The notes beneath the pieces were generated by a model. The model ran no database searches. It was not told where the DNA came from and saw nothing but the letters and a program-made list of their open reading frames with translations. A stretch of DNA of 44,711 nucleotides, from assembly GCA_016935485.1 (NCBI GenBank), contig JAFGQW010000080.1, forward strand, positions 1 to 44,711, in the 5' to 3' direction. Position numbers and translations under genes: made by a program. Positions within the stretch are counted from its first letter, which is position 1. The number at the start of each line of letters is the position of its first letter. Origin of the DNA: Planctomycetota bacterium. Its GTDB lineage: Bacteria; Planctomycetota; JAFGQW01. Shown here piece after piece: positions 40,195 to 44,711 of the stretch.

Positions 40195-41358
40195 ATGGAC
40201 TTCGCTCTCCCCGAAGAGCTCGAGATGCTGCGCCAGACGGTGCGCGACTTCGCGGCCGAGAAAATCGCCCCGCACGCGGACGAGTGGGACCGCAACCACC
40301 ACTTCCCCTACGAGGAGGCGATGAAGCCCATGGCCGAGCTGGGGCTGTTCGGCACCGTCATCCCCGAGCAGTACGGCGGCAACGAGCTGGGCTGGCTGGC
40401 CTCGATGATCGTGACCGAGGAGATCGCCCGCGCCTCGAGCTCGCTTCGCGTGCAGATCAACATGCAGACGCTGGGCTGCGCCTACCCGATCCTCCGGTAC
40501 GGCACCGACGCGGCCAAGGAGAAGTACATCGCGAAGCTCGTGAACGCGGAGTACGTCGGCGCGTTTGCCATCTCGGAGCCGAACGCGGGCTCCGATGTCA
40601 TGGCGCTGGAGTCCATCGCCGAGGACCAGGGGGACCACTGGCTGCTGAACGGCTCCAAGACCTGGATCTCCAACGCGAGCGTGGCCGACGCGATCATCTA
40701 CTACGCCTACACCGACCGCGCCGCGGGCTCGCGAGGGCTGTCGGCCTTCGTGGTGGAGCCGAAGAACTTCGGTGGCGTGCGCACCACGTCGCTGCCGAAG
40801 ATGGGCACGCACTCCTGCCCGACGGGGGAGATCTTCCTCGCCGACACCCGCGTGCCCAAGGAGAACCTGCTGGGCAAGCCCGGCGACGGCGCCAAGATCG
40901 TGTTCGGGTCCTTGAACCAGACCCGGCTGTCGGCTGCCGCGGGCGCCGTCGGGGTGGCCCAGGCCTGTCTCGACGTGGTGCTGGAGTACTGCAAGGGGCG
41001 CAAGCAGTTCGGCAAATCGATCGGCGAGTTCCAGATGAACCAGGACATGATCGCCCAGATGTCGGCGGAGATCGCGGCCGCCCGCCTGGTCGTCTACCGG
41101 GCGGCGTGGGTGAAGGACCAGGGCAATCTCAACAACGGTCTCGACGTGGCGCAAGCCAAGTACCTCGCCGGCGAGGTGGTGATGAAGTCCACGGTCTATG
41201 CGATGCGGATCCTGGGCGCCTACGGCTACTCCACGGAGTACCCCGTGGAGCGGTTCTTCCGGGACGCGCCCACCTACCCGATGGTGGAGGGCTCGGCCAA
41301 CATCTGCAAGTGGATCATCGCTCAGGACCAGCTCGACATCCGCAAGGCGAACCGTTGA
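40195..41358 (+). CDS. Glutaryl-CoA dehydrogenase, probably non-decarboxylating
   Basis: 387 residues, acyl-CoA dehydrogenase fold with FAISEPNAGSD, WISNA, RKQFGKSIGEFQ and a C-terminal GAYGYSTEYPVERFFRDA. The catalytic base is E365, preceded by V364 (PMVEGSANI). In glutaryl-CoA dehydrogenases, decarboxylating enzymes have Tyr before this Glu and the glutaconyl-CoA-forming Desulfococcus type has Val. An Arg expected to bind the distal carboxylate is kept in SSSLRVQ. The genes that follow encode a glutaconyl-CoA decarboxylase, supporting this reading. GAGGAGG precedes the ATG. Cyclohexanecarboxyl-CoA dehydrogenase is a less likely alternative. Confidence 0.88.
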   Translation: MDFALPEELEMLRQTVRDFAAEKIAPHADEWDRNHHFPYEEAMKPMAELGLFGTVIPEQYGGNELGWLASMIVTEEIARASSSLRVQINMQTLGCAYPILRYGTDAAKEKYIAKLVNAEYVGAFAISEPNAGSDVMALESIAEDQGDHWLLNGSKTWISNASVADAIIYYAYTDRAAGSRGLSAFVVEPKNFGGVRTTSLPKMGTHSCPTGEIFLADTRVPKENLLGKPGDGAKIVFGSLNQTRLSAAAGAVGVAQACLDVVLEYCKGRKQFGKSIGEFQMNQDMIAQMSAEIAAARLVVYRAAWVKDQGNLNNGLDVAQAKYLAGEVVMKSTVYAMRILGAYGYSTEYPVERFFRDAPTYPMVEGSANICKWIIAQDQLDIRKANR

Positions 41359-41396
41359 CGGGACTGCGCCGCGGGGAAGCAACGAGGTGAATCGAC

Positions 41397-41531
41397 GTGG
41401 CTCAAGCGCTCCGCGTCTTTCTGATCGGGCTCGGCGGGGTGTTCGTCGGGATGGCGCTTCTCTACGCCGCGATCCGGATCACGGCCGGCGTCCTCTCCCG
41501 CGGGCAGCCGAGAGGTGCGGGCGATGAGTGA
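41397..41531 (+). CDS. 44-residue membrane protein, probable small subunit of the Na+ pump decarboxylase
   Basis: GTG start with an excellent GAGGTGA seven bases upstream; 44 codons to TGA. One hydrophobic helix, VFLIGLGGVFVGMALLYAAI (residues 7-26), then a short polar tail. The gene overlaps the start of the beta subunit by eight bases. Sodium-pumping decarboxylases carry a small one-helix gamma or delta subunit (OadG or GcdD) that anchors the carboxyltransferase; size, topology and place agree, though sequence similarity cannot be judged at this length. Confidence 0.75.
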   Translation: MAQALRVFLIGLGGVFVGMALLYAAIRITAGVLSRGQPRGAGDE

Positions 41532-42654
41532 GACGCTCACCGCACTCTTCGAGACCACCGGATTCTATCACCTCGCGCCCGGCCCGATCCTCATGTGGGC
41601 GATCGCCTTCACGCTCATCTACCTCGCCATCCGCAAGCAGTACGAGCCGCTGCTGCTGCTGCCGATCGGGTTCGGCATCCTGCTCGCCAACCTGCCGCTC
41701 GCCGGCCTGATGGCGCCGGGCGAGGGGCTGCTCTGGCGGTTCCACCACTACGGGATCCAGTGGGAGATCATCCCGCCGCTGATCTTCCTCGGGCTGGGCG
41801 CGCTCACCGACTTCCGGCCGCTGCTCGCGAACCCGCGGCTGATCTTCCTCGGGGCGGGCGCCCAGGGGGGGGTCTACGTGACGTTCTTCGCCGCGGTCGC
41901 GAGCGGCAAGTTCACTCTCCAGCAGGCGGCGACGGCGGGCATCATCGGCGGCGCGGACGGCCCCACGACGATCTTTCTCGCCAACAAGCTGGCGCCGGAG
42001 ATGCTCGGCTGGTGTGCGGTGGCGGCCTACTCCTACATGGCGATGGTGCCGATCATCCAGCCGCCGATCATGCGGCTGCTGACGACCGTGAAGGAGCGAA
42101 CGATTCGCATGAAGAAGGGGCGGAAGGTCTCCGACCGGGAGGCGCTGCTCTTTCCGCTCGTCGCCACGCCGGCGATCATCCTGCTCGTGCCGGCGTCCGC
42201 GCCGCTGATCGCCATGTTCATGCTCGGCAACCTCTTCCGGGAGTCCCGGGTGGTGGAGCGGCTCACCCATGCCGCGCAGAACGAGCTCCTGAACATCGTG
42301 ACCATCTTCCTCGGCCTGTCGGTCGGCGCGACGATGAACGCGGAAGCGTTCCTGAAACCCATGGCGATCTTCATCTTCTTTCTGGGGCTCTTCGCCTTCA
42401 TGATCAGCACCGCCACCGGGATCCTGCTCGCCAAGTTCCTGAACCTCTTCACCCGCGACAAGCTCAACCCGCTGCTCGGCGCCGCGGGCGTCTCGGCCGT
42501 GCCCATGGCGGCCCGGGTCGTCCACAAGGTCGGCGCCGAGGCGGACAAGAAGAACTATCTCCTGATGTACGCGATGGGGCCGAACGTGGCGGGTGTGATC
42601 GGCACCGTCATCGCGGCCGGGATATTCCTGACCCTGCTCGGACTGGCGCGCTGA
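41524..42654 (+). CDS. gcdB: Glutaconyl-CoA decarboxylase beta subunit (Na+-translocating)
   Basis: 376 residues with about ten membrane segments, as in OadB/GcdB/MmdB. The ion-path motif GIIGGADGPTTIF contains D145, the essential Asp of the family; SYMAMVPIIQPPIMR at 170-184, GAAGVSAVPMAARVV at 319-333 and MGPNVAGVIG at 351-360 are the other conserved regions. It couples removal of CO2 from carboxybiotin to Na+ export. The ATG at 41524, inside the end of the small subunit gene, has AGAGGTG upstream. Confidence 0.95.
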   Translation: MSETLTALFETTGFYHLAPGPILMWAIAFTLIYLAIRKQYEPLLLLPIGFGILLANLPLAGLMAPGEGLLWRFHHYGIQWEIIPPLIFLGLGALTDFRPLLANPRLIFLGAGAQGGVYVTFFAAVASGKFTLQQAATAGIIGGADGPTTIFLANKLAPEMLGWCAVAAYSYMAMVPIIQPPIMRLLTTVKERTIRMKKGRKVSDREALLFPLVATPAIILLVPASAPLIAMFMLGNLFRESRVVERLTHAAQNELLNIVTIFLGLSVGATMNAEAFLKPMAIFIFFLGLFAFMISTATGILLAKFLNLFTRDKLNPLLGAAGVSAVPMAARVVHKVGAEADKKNYLLMYAMGPNVAGVIGTVIAAGIFLTLLGLAR

Positions 42655-42699
42655 TCGCGAGTGAGCGCCGGCCGACGGCAACGAACGGAGGACAGCCAC

Positions 42700-42918
42700 A
42701 TGCAGCAGAAGATCCTGGCCCCGCTGGCGGGCCGCATCCTCAAGGTGCACATCACGCCCGGCGCGCGCGTCGAGGAGGACGACGAGGTCCTCGTCGTCGA
42801 GGCGCTGAAGATGGAGACCCCGATCTTCGCCCCCTGCACGGGCGCCGTGAAGGAGGTGTGCGTGAGCGAGGGCGACAGCGTCGAGGAGGACGACGTCCTG
42901 GCCGTGATCGAGGAGTGA
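42700..42918 (+). CDS. gcdC: Biotin carrier subunit of glutaconyl-CoA decarboxylase
   Basis: 72 residues, only the biotinyl domain, without the Ala/Pro-rich linker usual in GcdC. The biotin Lys is K37 in EALKMET, where Leu replaces the common Met of EAMKM. GGAGG lies eight bases before the ATG at 42700; the longer frame from 42661 has no support. It shuttles CO2 from the carboxyltransferase to the membrane beta subunit. Confidence 0.93.
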   Translation: MQQKILAPLAGRILKVHITPGARVEEDDEVLVVEALKMETPIFAPCTGAVKEVCVSEGDSVEEDDVLAVIEE

Positions 42919-42970
42919 GGAGCCGGGCCGGAGCCGCCGGCCCGGGGCACCAACGAACCGGGGAAGAACC

Positions 42971-44704
42971 ATGAGACCGTATTTCGAGAAGATGCCGGAG
43001 TTCGGGCGCGCGCTCAAGCCGGGCGCGTCGCAGCGGGCCGAGCCCAACGTGGCGGAGCTGCGGGCGGCGGAGGCCGAGATCGCCGCGGCGGTGGAGGCGG
43101 TGAAGAACGCCGGGTTCTCCACCAAGCAGATCAACGAGCGCGGCCAGATGACGGTCTGGCAGCGGCTGGAGTACCTGGTCGATCCCGGCACGTGGTGCCC
43201 GCTGCACACCCTCTACAACCCGCTTACGAACGAGGAGGGCACGACCAATGTCATCGACGGCCTGGCGCGGATCTCGGGCCGGTGGGCGGTGGTGATCGGG
43301 TTCGATAACAAGGTGATGGCCGGTGCGTGGCTGCCGGGGCAGTCGGAGAACATCCTCCGGGTGACCGATCTCGCCAGGCGGCTCAGTGTGCCGCTGGTGT
43401 GGCTCGTGAACTGCAGCGGCGCCAAGCTCCCCGAGCAGGACAAGTTCTACGCCAACCGCCGCGGGGCCGGCACGCCATTCTTCCGGCATGCCGAGCTGGA
43501 GCAGATGGGCATCCCCGTGCTCGCCGGCATCTACGGCACCAACCCGGCCGGCGGCGGCTACCAGGGCGTGAGCCCCACGATCCTCTTGGCGCACAAGGAC
43601 TGTAACATCGCGGTGGGTGGCGCGGGGATCGTGAGCGGCATGGCGCCCAAGGGCGGCTTCGACGAGGAGATGGCGGAGACCCTGATCGACAAGGCCAAGC
43701 ACTTCAAGGCCCGGCCGCCCGGCGCGGTGAAGATTCACTACGACGAGACCGGCTTCTTCCGTCAGGTGTTTGAGACCGAGGAGGGCGTGCTCGACGGGCT
43801 GAAGGAGCTCATGCGCGACATTCCGGCCTACCAGCCGCGGTTCTTTCGGGTGGCCGAGCCGAAGGAGCCGCGGTTTCCGGCCGACGATCTCTACCGGCTG
43901 CTGCCGATGGAGCAGAAACGGGTCTACGACTTCGACGAGGTGCTGGCGCGCCTGGTGGACGCGAGCGAGCACCTGGAGTACCGCCCGGGCTACGGCCCCG
44001 AGGTCTACACCGGGCTGGTGAAGATCGACGGCTTTGTGGTGGGCTGCATCGGCAACCGGCAGGGCTACCTCGGCAAGGGCTATCCCGAGTACGCCGACTA
44101 TCCCGGCATCGGCGGCAAGCTCTACCGCCAGGGCCTGATCAAGATGAACGAATTCGTGGTCCACTGCGGCCGCGATCGCGTGCCGATCGTCTGGCTGCAG
44201 GACACCTCGGGCATCGATGTCGGCGATCTCGCCGAGAAGGCCGAGCTGCTCGGTCTGGGGCAGAGCCTGATCTACTCCATCCAGCAGACCGACGTCCCCA
44301 TGATGCTGGTGGTGCTGCGCAAGGGCTCCGCGGCGGCGCACTACATCATGGGCGGCCCGACCGCCAACCGCCACAATGCCTTCACGCTCGGCACCGCCGC
44401 CACCGAGATCTACGTCATGCACGGCGAGACCGCGGCGGTGGCCAGCTACTCGCGGCGGCTCGTGAAGGAGAAGGAGGCGGGCCGGCCGCTCGCGCCGGTG
44501 ATCCAGAGCATGAACGAGCTCGCGCAGAAGTACCACGATACGTCGCGGCCGATCTTCTGCGCGCGAAACGGCCTGGTGGACGAGATCGTGGACCTCGGCG
44601 ACCTCCGGAGGTATCTCGTGGCGTTCGCCGGCGCGGCCTACCAGAATCCGCGCTCGATCTGCCCGCACCACCACATGATGCTGCCCCGCATCATCAAGGG
44701 CTGA
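42971..44704 (+). CDS. gcdA: Glutaconyl-CoA decarboxylase alpha subunit (carboxyltransferase)
   Basis: 577 residues, close to the Acidaminococcus GcdA length. Two crotonase-like carboxyltransferase halves: the first with VWLVNCSGAKLPEQDKF, GTNPAGGGYQGVSPT and VGGAGIVSGMAPKG; the second with LGKGYPEYADYPGIGG, WLQDTSGIDVGD and VVLRKGSAAAHYIMGG. It takes CO2 from glutaconyl-CoA onto biotin, leaving crotonyl-CoA. It resembles propionyl/methylcrotonyl-CoA carboxylase beta chains, but the N-terminal RPYFEKMPEFG opening and the adjacent gcdB and gcdC point to the decarboxylase. The stop is seven bases from the window end. Confidence 0.94.
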   Translation: MRPYFEKMPEFGRALKPGASQRAEPNVAELRAAEAEIAAAVEAVKNAGFSTKQINERGQMTVWQRLEYLVDPGTWCPLHTLYNPLTNEEGTTNVIDGLARISGRWAVVIGFDNKVMAGAWLPGQSENILRVTDLARRLSVPLVWLVNCSGAKLPEQDKFYANRRGAGTPFFRHAELEQMGIPVLAGIYGTNPAGGGYQGVSPTILLAHKDCNIAVGGAGIVSGMAPKGGFDEEMAETLIDKAKHFKARPPGAVKIHYDETGFFRQVFETEEGVLDGLKELMRDIPAYQPRFFRVAEPKEPRFPADDLYRLLPMEQKRVYDFDEVLARLVDASEHLEYRPGYGPEVYTGLVKIDGFVVGCIGNRQGYLGKGYPEYADYPGIGGKLYRQGLIKMNEFVVHCGRDRVPIVWLQDTSGIDVGDLAEKAELLGLGQSLIYSIQQTDVPMMLVVLRKGSAAAHYIMGGPTANRHNAFTLGTAATEIYVMHGETAAVASYSRRLVKEKEAGRPLAPVIQSMNELAQKYHDTSRPIFCARNGLVDEIVDLGDLRRYLVAFAGAAYQNPRSICPHHHMMLPRIIKG

Positions 44705-44711
44705 CCGGCGG

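Overview
The window is very GC-rich bacterial DNA with dense, mostly overlapping genes. It looks like one catabolic island of an anaerobe or facultative anaerobe. Gene content (ferredoxin and heterodisulfide-reductase-like proteins, a ferredoxin-linked 2-oxoacid oxidoreductase, a radical dehydratase with its activator, a Na+-pumping glutaconyl-CoA decarboxylase, two xanthine-dehydrogenase-family enzymes) fits Methylomirabilota/Rokubacteria or Desulfobacterota-like lineages. That placement is inference; no rRNA or other marker gene is present. I see no tRNA, rRNA or CRISPR array.

Layout: a divergent promoter region (30212-30612) with a palindromic operator splits the window. To its left about 30 kb is read on the minus strand. 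In transcription order: acetoacetyl-CoA-reductase-type dehydrogenase, thiolase, dienoyl-CoA hydratase-type crotonase, a 1138-residue three-part acyl-CoA ligase fusion, an old-yellow-enzyme/dienoyl-CoA-reductase flavoprotein, a small Cys-containing protein, a ferredoxin, a VOC protein, a GxxExxY nuclease-like protein, a second ferredoxin, HdrA, HdrA-MvhD, an HdrC-GltD fusion, IorA, IorB, HyuA, HyuB, a split B12 acyl-CoA mutase, a three-gene molybdenum hydroxylase and a CaiB-type CoA transferase.

To the right on the plus strand lie a TetR regulator, an FAD subunit plus a fused [2Fe-2S]/Mo subunit of a second molybdenum hydroxylase, a single 2-hydroxyacyl-CoA dehydratase/benzoyl-CoA reductase-family subunit with its ATPase activator, an ADP-forming acyl-CoA synthetase, a glutaryl-CoA dehydrogenase, and the glutaconyl-CoA decarboxylase pump genes including a 44-residue membrane subunit.

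How it may work together: acids are activated by the AMP- or ADP-type ligases, modified by hydroxylases, reductases, hydratase and mutase, and brought to glutaryl-CoA. The dehydrogenase carries the Val-Glu pair of non-decarboxylating enzymes, so glutaconyl-CoA would be formed and decarboxylated by the Na+ pump to crotonyl-CoA, then taken by hydratase, dehydrogenase and thiolase to acetyl-CoA. The Hdr-like proteins, ferredoxins, HdrC-GltD fusion and IorAB would exchange electrons between ferredoxin, NAD(P)H and thiol or flavin carriers. The starting substrate cannot be read from the sequence.

The most unusual structure is not a protein. A family of AG-rich composite repeats built around TTAAACACGAAGGACACGAA, octamer runs and a conserved core fills most long intergenic gaps, usually in the sense direction and touching the stop codon of the upstream gene. 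In one place inverted copies bracket a GxxExxY nuclease-like gene, suggesting a small mobile element with non-autonomous relatives.
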